A stretch of DNA of 64,000 bases from Pseudomonas cichorii (GCF_003700275.1 NZ_RBRE01000085.1:80635-144634), one strand, 5' to 3'; numbered from the stretch's first letter, positions 1-9,081 are shown. A program made the numbers and translations. Notes: a model not told the origin generated them from the letters alone.

Positions 1-926
1 TCTGGCTGCTGATCGGCTTCATGACAGGGCTGACCTTCGTCGGTTACTTCTCACCGATCCGTGACCTGTGCATCGAACTGTTCACCGGCCAGGCCGATGG
101 CTGGGCCTATTTCTGGATCGGCTTCTTCACCCTGGCCACCTACGGCAACGCCGGCTGGCTGCGCGAGCAGGTATGCGTGCACATGTGCCCATATGCCCGC
201 TTCCAGAGCGTCATGTTCGACAAGGACACGATGATCGTTTCCTACGACCCGCGTCGCGGTGAAAGCCGTGGGCCACGCAAGAAAGACGTGGACTACAAGG
301 CGCAGGGCCTGGGCGACTGCATCGACTGCACCATGTGCGTCCAGGTCTGCCCGACCGGCATCGACATCCGCGACGGCCTGCAGATCGAATGCATCGGCTG
401 CGCCGCCTGCATCGATGCCTGCGACACCATCATGGACAAGATGAGCTACCCGCGTGGCCTCATCAGCTACACCACCGAGCACAATCTGTCAGGCCAGGTC
501 ACCCACCTGCTGCGCCCGCGCCTGATCGGTTATGCACTGGTGCTGTTGTTGATGATCGGCTTTCTGGTCAGTGCGTTCTTCATGCGCTCGCTGGTCGGCT
601 TCGATGTCAGCAAGGACCGCGTGCTGTATCGCGAAAACGCCGAAGGCCGCATCGAAAACGTCTACAGCCTCAAGGTGATGAACAAGGATCAGGTCGACCA
701 TACCTACGTCCTTGAAGCCACCGGCCTGCCCGACCTGAAACTGCAGGGCAGGCGTGAATTCAAGGTCGCTGCGGGCGATATCTTCACCATGCCGGTGGAG
801 CTGTCCAGCGCTCCCGAGCAGATGCCGTCGAGCACCAATGAGGTCACCTTCATCCTCAAGGACATCGATAACGACGATACCCGTGTCGAAGCCCAGAGCC
901 GGTTCATCGGCCCACAAATTCGCTAA
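1..926 (+). CDS. ccoG: CcoG, cbb3 oxidase accessory polyferredoxin (5' end outside window)
   Basis: This is the C-terminal part of a CcoG/FixG/RdxA-family membrane iron-sulfur protein, which supports copper handling and assembly of the cbb3 cytochrome oxidase in the inner membrane. The frame is already open at base 3. Two four-cysteine ferredoxin clusters are visible, CIDCTMCVQVCP and CIGCAACIDACD, encoded around 319-425. A hydrophobic helix follows (about 520-590), then a periplasmic immunoglobulin-like FixG C-terminal domain. The gene is followed after 11 bases by ccoH, and then ccoI and ccoS, which is the canonical ccoGHIS order. The start codon and the first membrane helices lie upstream of the window. 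Family assignment is firm; the copper role is family knowledge. Confidence 0.96.
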   Translation, partial: WLLIGFMTGLTFVGYFSPIRDLCIELFTGQADGWAYFWIGFFTLATYGNAGWLREQVCVHMCPYARFQSVMFDKDTMIVSYDPRRGESRGPRKKDVDYKAQGLGDCIDCTMCVQVCPTGIDIRDGLQIECIGCAACIDACDTIMDKMSYPRGLISYTTEHNLSGQVTHLLRPRLIGYALVLLLMIGFLVSAFFMRSLVGFDVSKDRVLYRENAEGRIENVYSLKVMNKDQVDHTYVLEATGLPDLKLQGRREFKVAAGDIFTMPVELSSAPEQMPSSTNEVTFILKDIDNDDTRVEAQSRFIGPQIR

Positions 927-937
927 AGGACCCAGCA

Positions 938-1477
938 ATGTCAGTCGCACTCGCTTCAAGCCCCTGGTACAAGCACCGTTGGCCATGGATCATCATCGGC
1001 ATCCTGGCCTGCTCGGTGACCCTGAGCCTGTCGATGGTGACCATCGCCATCAACAACCCGGACAATCTGGTCAACGACAACTATTACGAGGCAGGCAAAG
1101 GCATAAACCGCTCGCTCAATCGCGAGTTGCTGGCTCAGAATCTCAAGCTGCGCGCCAGCATTCACCTCGACGAACTGACCGGCGAAGCCGAGCTGCGCCT
1201 GAGCGGCAACAGCCAGCCTGAACGCCTGGAACTGAACCTGATTTCACCGACCCAGCCGGACAAGGACCGCCGGATTTTCCTGACCCGCAGCCCGTCCGAA
1301 GCCGGACGTTACATTGGCCAGTTGCAGGACCGGATCGAAGGCCGCCGCTTTGTCGAGCTGCTGGGCAGCGAAAACGGCCAGACCTGGCGCCTGTTCGAGG
1401 AAGAACAGGTCAGCCATGACAGCACCCTGATGCTGGGCGATGAACCGCTGCAAGGTGCAGAAGACAGAAAGAATTGA
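938..1477 (+). CDS. ccoH: CcoH/FixH family cbb3 oxidase assembly protein
   Basis: A 179-residue FixH-type protein needed for stable assembly of the cbb3 oxidase. A single N-terminal transmembrane helix (about residues 14-37, containing WIIIGILACSVTLSLSMV) is followed by the typical DNYYEAGKGIN segment and a periplasmic beta-rich domain. The start follows an AAAGGA-type ribosome site at 926-931. The stop TGA (1475-1477) overlaps the TTG start of ccoI, which suggests translational coupling. The assignment rests on this architecture and on its position between ccoG and ccoI. Confidence 0.92.
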   Translation: MSVALASSPWYKHRWPWIIIGILACSVTLSLSMVTIAINNPDNLVNDNYYEAGKGINRSLNRELLAQNLKLRASIHLDELTGEAELRLSGNSQPERLELNLISPTQPDKDRRIFLTRSPSEAGRYIGQLQDRIEGRRFVELLGSENGQTWRLFEEEQVSHDSTLMLGDEPLQGAEDRKN

Positions 1478-4008
1478 ATACAGAACCTGTGGGAGCGGAT
1501 TTATCCGCGAAAAGACCGCCCTCCTTCGCGAATGAATTCGCTCCTACACACAGTTGCTATCACTGCGCACTGCCAGTACCAGCGGGCAGCCGCTTCACCG
1601 CCGTCGTGCTCGGGGAAACCCGCGAGCTGTGCTGCCCGGGCTGTCAGGCCGTGGCCCAGGCGATTGTCGCCGGCGGGCTGGAAAGCTATTACAGCCACCG
1701 CAGCGAAACGTCGATCAACCCCGAAAGCCTGCCCGCACAACTGGTCGATGAGCTGGAGCTGTATGACCGCCCCGACGTGCAGGCCCCCTTCGTTCGGCAT
1801 GAGGGCGAACTGTGCGAAACCACGCTCTTGATGGAAGGCATCAGTTGCGCAGCCTGTGGCTGGCTGATAGAGCGCCACTTGCGCAACCTGCCTGCCGTGG
1901 CCGAAGCGCAACTCAACCTGTCCAGCCATCGTCTGCATGTGCGCTGGTCTGACAGCCAGATGCCACTGAGCCAGTTGCTGAGCGAATTGCGCAGCATCGG
2001 CTACGCCGCGCATCCTTATCAGGCCGACCGCGCCACCGAACAACTGGCTAGTGAAAATCGCCTGGCCCTGCGCCAATTGGGCGTGGCCGGCCTGCTGTGG
2101 TTCCAGGCGATGATGGCGACCATGGCCACCTGGCCGGAATTCAATATCGACCTCAGCCCCGAGATGCACGCCATCCTGCGCTGGGTCGCGCTGTTCCTGA
2201 CCACGCCGATCATTTTCTACAGTTGCGCGCCCTTCTTTCGTGGCGCCCTGCGCGACCTGCGCACCCGCCATCTGACCATGGACGTTTCGGTATCACTGGC
2301 CATCGGCGGTGCCTATCTGGCCGGGATCTGGACCGCCATCACCGGCACCGGCGAACTGTATTTCGATGCAGCAGGCATGTTTGCCCTGTTTCTACTGGCC
2401 GGGCGCTATCTGGAGCGACGCGCACGGGAACGCACCGCCGCTGCCACCGCACAACTGGTCAATCTGCTGCCCGCTTCCTGCCTGCGCCTGAACGACGATG
2501 GCCAGCCCCAGCGCATCCTGCTCAGCGAACTGCGCCTTGATGACCGTATTCTGGTGCACCCCGGCGCCGTCATAGCCGCAGACGGCAAGGTGCTCGAAGG
2601 CCAGTCCAGCGTCGACGAATCGCTGCTGACCGGCGAATACCTGCCGCAACCGCGCGGCGCAGGCGACAGCGTGACTGCCGGCACACTCAATGTCGAAGGC
2701 GCATTGACCATTCATGTTCAGGCGCTGGGCCATGAAACCCGCCTCAGCGCCATCGTGCGCCTGCTGGAACGCGCCCAGGCAGATAAACCCCGGCTGGCGG
2801 AAATCGCCGACCGTGCGGCGCAATGGTTTCTGCTCGGCTCGCTGATCGCCGCCGTGGTCATCGGCCTGTGCTGGTGGCAGATCGATTCGGCCCGCGCCTT
2901 CTGGATCGTCCTGGCGATGCTGGTCGCCACCTGCCCGTGCGCCCTGTCGCTGGCAACACCCACTGCCCTGACCGCCGCCACCGGCACCCTGCACAAGCTT
3001 GGCCTGCTGCTGACCCGCGGGCATGTGCTCGAAGGCCTGAACCAGATCGACACGGTAATCTTCGACAAGACCGGCACTCTCACCGAAGGCCGCCTTACCC
3101 TGCGCAGCATCAAACCGCTCGGGGCGCTGGATGCCGATACCTGCCTGGGCCTGGCCGCGGCCCTGGAAAACCGCTCGGAACACCCCATCGCCCGGGCATT
3201 CGGTCGCGCACCGCTCGCCGCAGAAGAAGTCCACAGCACACCGGGGCTCGGCCTGGAAGGCCGCGTCGCAAGCCAGCGCCTGCGAATCGGCCAGCCGGGG
3301 TTCGTCTGCGCCTTGAGCGCCAGCGAGATTCCGCCGATGCCCGATGAGCTCGGCCAATGGCTGCTGCTCGGCGATACTCAGGCGCCACTGGCCTGGCTGG
3401 TTCTCGATGACCGGCTGCGCGAAGATGCCGGCCAACTCCTGCAGGCCTGCAAGGCGCGCGGCTGGAAAACCCTGCTGCTGTCCGGCGACAGCTCGCCGAT
3501 GGTCGCCAGCGTCGCCGCCGGACTGGGGATCGACGAAGCCCACGGCGGCCTGCGCCCGGATGACAAGCTGGCCATGCTGCAACGCCTGCATCAACAGGGC
3601 CGCAAAGTGCTGATGCTCGGCGATGGCGTCAACGACGTGCCGGTGCTGGCGGCCGCCGATATCAGCATCGCCATGGGCTCGGCCACCGATCTGGCAAAAA
3701 CCAGCGCCGATGCCGTGCTGCTGTCCAATCGCTTGCAGGCATTGGTCCAGGCCTTCAGCCTGGCGCGGCGCACCCGTCGGGTAATTATCGAAAACCTGCT
3801 GTGGGCCGGGCTGTACAATGGCCTCATGCTGCCGTTCGCCGCGCTGGGCTGGATCACTCCCGTGTGGGCTGCGGTCGGCATGTCCATCAGCTCATTGACC
3901 GTGGTGCTCAACGCCTTGCGCCTGACTCGTCTGCCCAGCGTGCAGACGCCAGCGCCCGTGGCTCGACAGTCGGTTTCGGAGGCTTTATGCCCGCCCTCTA
4001 CATCATGA
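1474..4008 (+). CDS. ccoI: CcoI/FixI copper-transporting P1B-type ATPase, N-terminus encoded by a REP element
   Basis: An 844-residue P1B-type copper ATPase that exports Cu(I) for metallation of the cbb3 oxidase. Visible motifs are an N-terminal CYHCALP and CCPGCQ metal-binding region (from residue 28), a heavy-metal-associated domain with CAAC at 125-128, the intramembrane CPC at 487-489, the phosphorylated Asp531 in DKTGT, His570-Pro571 of the nucleotide domain, and GDGVND at 716-721. The TTG start at 1474 overlaps the ccoH stop; the frame is open only back to 1444 and there is no later start before the first CxxC, so this TTG or the GTG at 1489 must be used. Residues about 6-25 are translated from a REP palindrome (1489-1549). 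The 3' end overlaps ccoS by 22 bases. Confidence 0.95.
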   Translation: MNTEPVGADLSAKRPPSFANEFAPTHSCYHCALPVPAGSRFTAVVLGETRELCCPGCQAVAQAIVAGGLESYYSHRSETSINPESLPAQLVDELELYDRPDVQAPFVRHEGELCETTLLMEGISCAACGWLIERHLRNLPAVAEAQLNLSSHRLHVRWSDSQMPLSQLLSELRSIGYAAHPYQADRATEQLASENRLALRQLGVAGLLWFQAMMATMATWPEFNIDLSPEMHAILRWVALFLTTPIIFYSCAPFFRGALRDLRTRHLTMDVSVSLAIGGAYLAGIWTAITGTGELYFDAAGMFALFLLAGRYLERRARERTAAATAQLVNLLPASCLRLNDDGQPQRILLSELRLDDRILVHPGAVIAADGKVLEGQSSVDESLLTGEYLPQPRGAGDSVTAGTLNVEGALTIHVQALGHETRLSAIVRLLERAQADKPRLAEIADRAAQWFLLGSLIAAVVIGLCWWQIDSARAFWIVLAMLVATCPCALSLATPTALTAATGTLHKLGLLLTRGHVLEGLNQIDTVIFDKTGTLTEGRLTLRSIKPLGALDADTCLGLAAALENRSEHPIARAFGRAPLAAEEVHSTPGLGLEGRVASQRLRIGQPGFVCALSASEIPPMPDELGQWLLLGDTQAPLAWLVLDDRLREDAGQLLQACKARGWKTLLLSGDSSPMVASVAAGLGIDEAHGGLRPDDKLAMLQRLHQQGRKVLMLGDGVNDVPVLAAADISIAMGSATDLAKTSADAVLLSNRLQALVQAFSLARRTRRVIIENLLWAGLYNGLMLPFAALGWITPVWAAVGMSISSLTVVLNALRLTRLPSVQTPAPVARQSVSEALCPPSTS
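1489..1549. repeat. REP palindrome pair inside the ccoI reading frame
   Basis: Two facing half-sites, GGAGCGGATTTATCCGCGAA and TTCGCGAATGAATTCGCTCC, form an imperfect inverted repeat of the type found repeatedly in this window. Here the element is translated, giving ccoI residues 6-25 including the string FANEFAPT. Confidence 0.85.
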
Positions 4009-4208
4009 TCCCGGCAGCCCTGCTGCTGGTCGCCATCGCGATCTATGTGTTTTTCTGGGCCGTGGACAGCGGGCAATACGACGACATGGAAGGCCCTGCC
4101 CACAGCATCCTGTTCGACGACGAAGACCCACGGCACCAGGCGGCCCAGAATGAAGCGTCACGCAGCAACCCGCCATTGCAACAGGACGAGAGCAAGCCCG
4201 ATGCCTGA
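3987..4208 (+). CDS. ccoS: CcoS, cbb3-type oxidase assembly protein
   Basis: A 73-residue small membrane protein of the CcoS/FixS family, required for insertion of redox cofactors into the cbb3 oxidase. It has one N-terminal helix (residues 2-25) followed by the signature AVDSGQYDDMEGPAHSILFD and a charged tail. The start at 3987 is chosen because it follows the ribosome site CGGAGG (3977-3982) and gives the usual length; it overlaps the end of ccoI by 22 bases. Confidence 0.94.
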   Translation: MPALYIMIPAALLLVAIAIYVFFWAVDSGQYDDMEGPAHSILFDDEDPRHQAAQNEASRSNPPLQQDESKPDA

Positions 4209-4237
4209 GCCCCGTGCAGTTATCGCGTTGAACTCCC

Positions 4238-4921
4238 ATGCTTGAACTCGCGCCCCTGCTGCTTTCCGCCCTGATCCTCGGCCTGCTCGGCGGCGGCCAC
4301 TGCCTGGGCATGTGCGGCGGCCTGATGGGCGCCTTGACCCTGGCCATTCCCAGGGAACAACGCAGTCGCCGCTTTCGCCTGCTGCTGGCCTACAACCTTG
4401 GGCGCATCCTCAGTTATGCCAGCGCCGGCCTGCTGCTCGGGCTTGCTGGCTGGGCAGTGGCCAACAGCCCGATAGCGACGGCAATGCGCGTGGTCGCCGC
4501 CCTGCTGTTGATTGCCATGGGCCTGTACCTCGCCGGCTGTTGGAGTGGCCTGACGCGCCTCGAAAGTCTCGGTCGCGGCCTGTGGCGTCACATCCAGCCG
4601 ATTGCCGCCCGCCTGCTGCCGGTATCGAGCCTGCCCCGCGCCTTGCTGCTCGGCGCATTATGGGGCTGGCTGCCATGCGGGCTGGTCTACAGCACCCTGC
4701 TGTGGGCGGCCAGCCAGGGCAATGCCTTCAATAGCGCCTTGCTCATGCTCGCGTTCGGCCTCGGCACCTGGCCGGTGCTGCTGGCCACCGGGCTTGCCGC
4801 CGAACGCACCACAGCCGTGCTGCGTCAGCGCGGGGTTCGCATGGCCGCAGGCCTGCTGGTGATCCTGTTCGGCCTGTGGACCCTGCCCGGTCCACATCAG
4901 CACTGGCTCATGGGTCACTGA
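4238..4921 (+). CDS. Sulfite exporter TauE/SafE family (CcoS-linked) membrane protein
   Basis: A 227-residue polytopic inner-membrane protein with about six hydrophobic segments. It shows the repeated small-residue motif GGGHCLGMCGGLMGAL near the N-terminus and a related WLPCGLVYSTLLWAAS in the second half, typical of the DsbD-like/TauE-SafE proteins (COG2836) encoded after ccoS in many proteobacteria. A role in copper or thiol handling for cytochrome oxidase assembly is inferred from position. It is probably the last gene of the cco unit, because an ANR-type promoter for hemN follows. Confidence 0.85.
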   Translation: MLELAPLLLSALILGLLGGGHCLGMCGGLMGALTLAIPREQRSRRFRLLLAYNLGRILSYASAGLLLGLAGWAVANSPIATAMRVVAALLLIAMGLYLAGCWSGLTRLESLGRGLWRHIQPIAARLLPVSSLPRALLLGALWGWLPCGLVYSTLLWAASQGNAFNSALLMLAFGLGTWPVLLATGLAAERTTAVLRQRGVRMAAGLLVILFGLWTLPGPHQHWLMGH

Positions 4922-4983
4922 AGCGCAGCGCAACAGATGCCTTGCACAGGCCAGACAGTTTCATCGGCAGCCTCCGCGCGTAT

Positions 4984-4997
4984 TTGACGCACATCAA
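4984..4997 (+). promoter_or_regulatory. ANR/FNR box upstream of hemN
   Basis: The sequence TTGAC-GCAC-ATCAA is a good dyad match to the FNR/ANR consensus TTGAT-N4-ATCAA. It lies 65 bases before the hemN start, which fits low-oxygen activation of hemN by Anr, whose gene lies 2 kb downstream. The site is seen directly; the regulation is inferred from known ANR control of hemN in pseudomonads. Confidence 0.85.
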
Positions 4998-5061
4998 CAC
5001 CCTTGCACAGGCAGCTCCGTAGACTCACACGCATTGCCAGCCTATCCGGGGGAATGCCCGC

Positions 5062-6444
5062 ATGCTCGACGCCATTCGTTGGGACTCAGATCTGATCCGC
5101 CGCTACGACCTGGCGGGACCTCGCTACACGTCCTACCCAACCGCAGTGCAATTGCATACGCAAGTCGGTGCCTTTGACCTGCTGCACGCCTTGCGTGACA
5201 GTCGCAAGGCCGTGCGGCCCTTGTCGCTGTATGTGCATATCCCGTTCTGCGCGAACATTTGCTACTACTGCGCCTGCAACAAGGTCGTCACCAAGGATCG
5301 CGGCCGCGCCCATGCCTACCTGCAACGGCTGGAACAGGAAATCCAGATGCTGGCCAGCCATCTGGCGCCCGGCCAGGTGGTCGAGCAACTGCACTTTGGC
5401 GGCGGTACACCGACCTTTCTCAGCCATGACGAACTGCGTCAGTTGATGGCGAAACTGCGCAAGCATTTCAATCTGCTGGATGACGACTCCGGCGACTACG
5501 GCATTGAAATCGACCCCCGCGAAGCCGACTGGTCAACCATGGGCCTGTTGCGCGAGCTGGGTTTCAATCGTGTCAGCCTCGGCGTGCAGGACCTTGATCC
5601 GGCCGTACAACGCGCCGTCAATCGGCTGCAAAGCCTGGAAGAAACTCGCGCCATCGTCGAAGCCGCACGCACCCTGCAATTTCGCTCGGTGAACATCGAC
5701 CTGATCTACGGCCTGCCCAAACAGACCATCGAAGCCTTCACCCACACCGTCAACGAAATCATCAGCCTGCAACCTGACCGCCTTTCGGTGTTCAACTACG
5801 CCCATTTGCCCGAGCGCTTCATGCCGCAACGGCGCATCGACAACGCCGACCTGCCCTGCCCTGAAAACAAGCTGCTGATGCTTGAGCGCACCATCGAGCA
5901 ACTTACCCAGGCGGGTTACCGCTACATCGGCATGGACCACTTCGCCCTGCCCGACGATGAACTGGCCATCGCCCAGGAAGAACTGACCCTGCAACGCAAC
6001 TTTCAGGGCTACACCACTCACGGTCATTGCGACCTGATCGGCCTGGGCGTCTCGGCGATCAGCCAGATCGGCGACCTGTATTGCCAGAACAGTAGCGACC
6101 TGAACGACTATCAAGGGCTGCTGGCCAGCGATCAACTGGCAACCAAGCGCGGGCTGGTGTGCACCGAGGACGACCGGATCAGGCGCGCGGTGATCCAGCA
6201 GTTGATCTGCCATTTCGACCTCGATTTCAGCGAGATCGAAAAGACCTACAACATCGATTTCAGGGCTTACTTCGATGAACTGTGGCCGCAACTGACCGAC
6301 ATGGCCAGGGACGGCCTGATAGAACTGAGCGCAACCGGCATCAATGTCTTGCCTGCCGGACGGCTGTTGGTGCGTTCGGTGTGCATGGTGTTCGATGGCT
6401 ACTTGAACCAGCAGAACCGCCAGCGGTTTTCGCGGGTGATCTGA
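5062..6444 (+). CDS. hemN: Oxygen-independent coproporphyrinogen III oxidase
   Basis: A 460-residue radical-SAM enzyme converting coproporphyrinogen III to protoporphyrinogen IX without oxygen, in heme biosynthesis. The Cx3Cx2CxC cluster motif is CANICYYCAC with Cys63, Cys67, Cys70 and Cys72, preceded by YVHIPF. The N-terminal YDLAGPRYTSYPTA and the GGGTPTFL, ERFMPQRR and IGMDHFALPDD segments are characteristic. Length matches the family. The ANR box upstream indicates anaerobic induction. It ends four bases before the end of the convergent gene at 6449. Confidence 0.97.
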   Translation: MLDAIRWDSDLIRRYDLAGPRYTSYPTAVQLHTQVGAFDLLHALRDSRKAVRPLSLYVHIPFCANICYYCACNKVVTKDRGRAHAYLQRLEQEIQMLASHLAPGQVVEQLHFGGGTPTFLSHDELRQLMAKLRKHFNLLDDDSGDYGIEIDPREADWSTMGLLRELGFNRVSLGVQDLDPAVQRAVNRLQSLEETRAIVEAARTLQFRSVNIDLIYGLPKQTIEAFTHTVNEIISLQPDRLSVFNYAHLPERFMPQRRIDNADLPCPENKLLMLERTIEQLTQAGYRYIGMDHFALPDDELAIAQEELTLQRNFQGYTTHGHCDLIGLGVSAISQIGDLYCQNSSDLNDYQGLLASDQLATKRGLVCTEDDRIRRAVIQQLICHFDLDFSEIEKTYNIDFRAYFDELWPQLTDMARDGLIELSATGINVLPAGRLLVRSVCMVFDGYLNQQNRQRFSRVI

Positions 6445-6448
6445 ACAG

Positions 6449-6916
6449 CTACATCTTGGCCATGACCAGAATGCCAGCCTTGACCTTGTCGGCATCGCTG
6501 GCCTGCATCTGATTCATGAGGTTGGCCATGTCAGCGGTGGAGTTGCTCACTTGCCGCTGCAGCATGCCCAGCACCGTTTGCAGGGCGGTGGCCCGGGTCT
6601 GGCGCTCTTCGTGGCTGAGGCTTCTGTCCTTGAGCACGTCCTGGATCTTTTCCAGGGTTTCCTGGATTTTTCGCTGCAGCTCACGAACGGCCTTGAGGAT
6701 TTTCTGTACCGACTCGGGAAGGCCGCTTTGCTCGATATCCGAATTGCGGGACGACGAAGAGGCCGCAGCCTTGCCTGCACTCGACAGCTCCACCTCGATG
6801 CCTTTTACCTGGCGTGCCGGTTCGGCCGTTTCAGTGCCTTGGGTCGGGGCAGATACCGGCTGGATCGCAGCAGAACGAATACTCAAGGGACCGAGAATCG
6901 AGCCTGACAAGGACAT
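6449..6916 (-). CDS. Hypothetical small coiled-coil protein, paralogue of the gene at 20007
   Basis: A 155-residue protein without recognised family. The N-terminal third is low-complexity; from about residue 70 it is helical and charged (DIEQSGLPESVQKILKAVRE), suggesting a coiled coil, and it ends in a Met/Lys-rich tail. The start at 6916 is preferred over one 45 bases upstream because it follows the strong ribosome site GCAGGAGG (6923-6930, minus strand). A second copy at 20007-20498 shares the DIE.SGLPE..Q.ILK..REL..KI block, which shows a family. No signal peptide is evident. It sits between hemN and anr, where other pseudomonads, as I recall, also have a small hypothetical gene. Function unknown. 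Confidence 0.75.
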   Translation of the reverse strand: MSLSGSILGPLSIRSAAIQPVSAPTQGTETAEPARQVKGIEVELSSAGKAAASSSSRNSDIEQSGLPESVQKILKAVRELQRKIQETLEKIQDVLKDRSLSHEERQTRATALQTVLGMLQRQVSNSTADMANLMNQMQASDADKVKAGILVMAKM

Positions 6917-7067
6917 ACAAAACCTCCTGCAAATGTTTAATCCGTGTAAGTTTATCGACACACAGACAAGAACCTTGATGCCGCAGGGCCTTTTCCAGAC
7001 TGGTCTAAGCCACCGTGCCTGAGTTACCCTTACGACCTATGTGTGATTTCCCACAAGGAATTAAGTG

Positions 7068-7802
7068 ATGTCCGAGCCAGTCAAAGTGCGTGCTCATACC
7101 CAGGCCCATTGCAAGGACTGTAGCCTCGCGCCGCTCTGTCTGCCCCTGTCGTTGAACCTGGAAGACATGGATGCCCTCGACGAAATCGTCAAGCGTGGTC
7201 GCCCGCTGAAAAAAGGCGAATTCCTGTTCCGCCAGGGCGATACCTTCGCTTCCGTTTATGCCGTGCGCTCCGGCGCGTTGAAAACTTTCAACATCAGTGA
7301 TGGCGGTGAAGAACAGCTCACCGGCTTCCACCTGCCCAGCGAACTGGTCGGCATGTCCGGGATGGACTCCGAGGCTTACCCGGTTTCGGCTCAGGCCCTG
7401 GAAACCACATCGGTCTGCGAGATTCCTTTCGAGCGTCTGGACGAGCTGTCCGTACAGCTTCCACAACTGCGTCGGCAACTGATGCGCGTCATGAGCCGTG
7501 AAATCCGCGATGACCAGCAGATGATGCTACTGCTGTCGAAAAAGACCGCAGACGAGCGCATCGCGACCTTCCTGATCAACCTCTCGGCACGTTTCCGGGC
7601 ACGTGGCTTCTCGGCCAACCAGTTCCGCCTGAGCATGTCGCGCAATGAAATCGGCAACCACCTGGGTCTGGCCGTGGAAACCGTCTCCCGGGTTTTCACC
7701 CGCTTCCAGCAGAACCAGTTGATCGCAGCCGAAGGCAAGGAAATACATATTCTGGACCCGATCCAGCTCTGTGCCCTGGCTGGCGGGGCAATGGAAAGCT
7801 GA
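7068..7802 (+). CDS. anr: Anr, anaerobic FNR-type transcriptional regulator
   Basis: A 244-residue CRP/FNR-family oxygen sensor that controls low-oxygen genes such as the cbb3 oxidase and hemN. Cys15, Cys18, Cys24 and Cys117 are positioned to hold the oxygen-labile 4Fe-4S cluster. The cyclic-nucleotide-binding fold contains RPLKKGEFLFRQGD. The helix-turn-helix MSRNEIGNHLGLAVETVSR carries the E..S.R recognition residues of FNR. The ATG at 7068 is chosen over the GTG three bases earlier because it gives the known length and N-terminus. Its neighbourhood with hemN and cco genes is the usual one. Confidence 0.97.
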   Translation: MSEPVKVRAHTQAHCKDCSLAPLCLPLSLNLEDMDALDEIVKRGRPLKKGEFLFRQGDTFASVYAVRSGALKTFNISDGGEEQLTGFHLPSELVGMSGMDSEAYPVSAQALETTSVCEIPFERLDELSVQLPQLRRQLMRVMSREIRDDQQMMLLLSKKTADERIATFLINLSARFRARGFSANQFRLSMSRNEIGNHLGLAVETVSRVFTRFQQNQLIAAEGKEIHILDPIQLCALAGGAMES

Positions 7803-7864
7803 AACGTGCGCTCCGGGGCTGGTCGGCTTAAACTGTCGGCCAACCTTGCTCCGGATTGTATGTA

Positions 7865-8413
7865 ATGATTTTCGATGAATTGAGCTTCAGATCCCTGATT
7901 CGCCCGGTCGTGGACTTTCCCAAACCCGGCGTAGTGTTTCGCGACATCACCCCGCTCTTCCAATCGCCTAAAGCGACCCGTCTGGTGATCGACAGCTTCG
8001 TGCAACGTTACATCGAGGCCGACTTCAGCCACGTCGGCGTGATGGACGCCCGCGGCTTCCTGATTGGTTCGGTGGTGGCTTACGAACTGAACAAGCCACT
8101 GATCCTGTTCCGCAAACAAGGCAAGCTACCGGCAGACGTGCTGTCCGAGGGTTACCAGACCGAATACGGCGAGGCCTATCTGGAAGTGCACGCCGACAGC
8201 CTGTGCGATGGCGATTCGGTGGTGATGTTCGATGACCTGATCGCAACCGGCGGCACCCTGGTTGCCGCTGCCAACCTGATCCGCCGCATGGGCGCGCACA
8301 TTCACGAAGCCGCAGCGATCATCGACCTGCCGGAACTGGGCGGCTCACAGCGCCTGGAAGACATGAACATCCCGACCTTCTGCCTGACCAACTTTGCGTT
8401 GAACGAGCAGTAA
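7865..8413 (+). CDS. apt: Adenine phosphoribosyltransferase
   Basis: A 182-residue type I phosphoribosyltransferase that makes AMP from adenine and PRPP in purine salvage. The PRPP loop is VMFDDLIATGGTL, and the N-terminal DFPKPGVVFRDITPL and ARGFLIG are diagnostic for Apt. The ATG at 7865 gives the standard length; a TTG three codons upstream is also in frame but extends beyond the family N-terminus. Confidence 0.96.
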   Translation: MIFDELSFRSLIRPVVDFPKPGVVFRDITPLFQSPKATRLVIDSFVQRYIEADFSHVGVMDARGFLIGSVVAYELNKPLILFRKQGKLPADVLSEGYQTEYGEAYLEVHADSLCDGDSVVMFDDLIATGGTLVAAANLIRRMGAHIHEAAAIIDLPELGGSQRLEDMNIPTFCLTNFALNEQ

Positions 8414-8420
8414 TTGTCTG

Positions 8421-8470
8421 TTCGCGAATGAATTGGCGCCTACGCACGTAGTAGCCAATTCATTCATGAA
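8421..8470. repeat. REP palindrome pair between apt and recR
   Basis: TTCGCGAATGAATTGGCGCC and TAGTAGCCAATTCATTCATG face each other and form an imperfect inverted repeat. It lies between the convergent ends of apt and recR. Confidence 0.75.
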
Positions 8471-8478
8471 ACACTCCA

Positions 8479-9081
8479 TCACAGCGCAATCGGTTTGCGC
8501 CCCGCAAACGAATGCGCCAGCGTCCCGCCATCGACCAGATCCAGCTCACCACCCAACGGCACGCCATGGGCGATGCGTGAGGCAATCAGGCCTTTTTGAT
8601 TGAGCAACTGGGCGATGTAATGCGCAGTGGCTTCACCTTCCACCGTCGGGTTGGTGGCCAGAATCACCTCAGTGAAAGTGCCCTGCTCGTTGATGCGCTC
8701 CAGCAACTGCGGGATGCCAATCGCCTCAGGCCCCAGCCCGTCGAGTGGCGACAAGTGGCCCTTGAGCACGAAGTAACGCCCGCGATAGCCGGTCTGCTCG
8801 ACTGCATAGACATCCGTCGGCCCTTCGACCACGCACAACAGCGTGTCGTCGCGACGCGGGTCTGCGCATTGCGGGCACAGATCCTCTTCGGTCAGCGTTC
8901 GGCAGGAGCGGCAATGACCGACACCTTCCATGGCCTGGCTGAGCGCCAGCGCCAGACGCGAGCCACCGCTGCGGTCACGCTCCAGCAACTGCAAGGCCAT
9001 GCGTTGCGCGGTTTTCTGACCGACACCCGGCAGTACGCGAAAGGCATCGATCAATTGACGAATCAGGGGGCTGAAGCTCAT
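8479..9081 (-). CDS. recR: Recombination mediator RecR
   Basis: A 200-residue RecR, which acts with RecF and RecO to load RecA at gaps. It has the N-terminal helix-hairpin-helix region (LPGVGQKTAQRMALQLL), a four-cysteine zinc finger (CRSCRTLTEEDLCPQC) and a TOPRIM domain starting at LLCVVEGPTDVYAVE. Length equals the family norm. It lies downstream of dnaX and ybaB on the same strand, the conserved dnaX-ybaB-recR order, although a terminator-like hairpin and a REP element separate it from ybaB. Confidence 0.97.
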   Translation of the reverse strand: MSFSPLIRQLIDAFRVLPGVGQKTAQRMALQLLERDRSGGSRLALALSQAMEGVGHCRSCRTLTEEDLCPQCADPRRDDTLLCVVEGPTDVYAVEQTGYRGRYFVLKGHLSPLDGLGPEAIGIPQLLERINEQGTFTEVILATNPTVEGEATAHYIAQLLNQKGLIASRIAHGVPLGGELDLVDGGTLAHSFAGRKPIAL

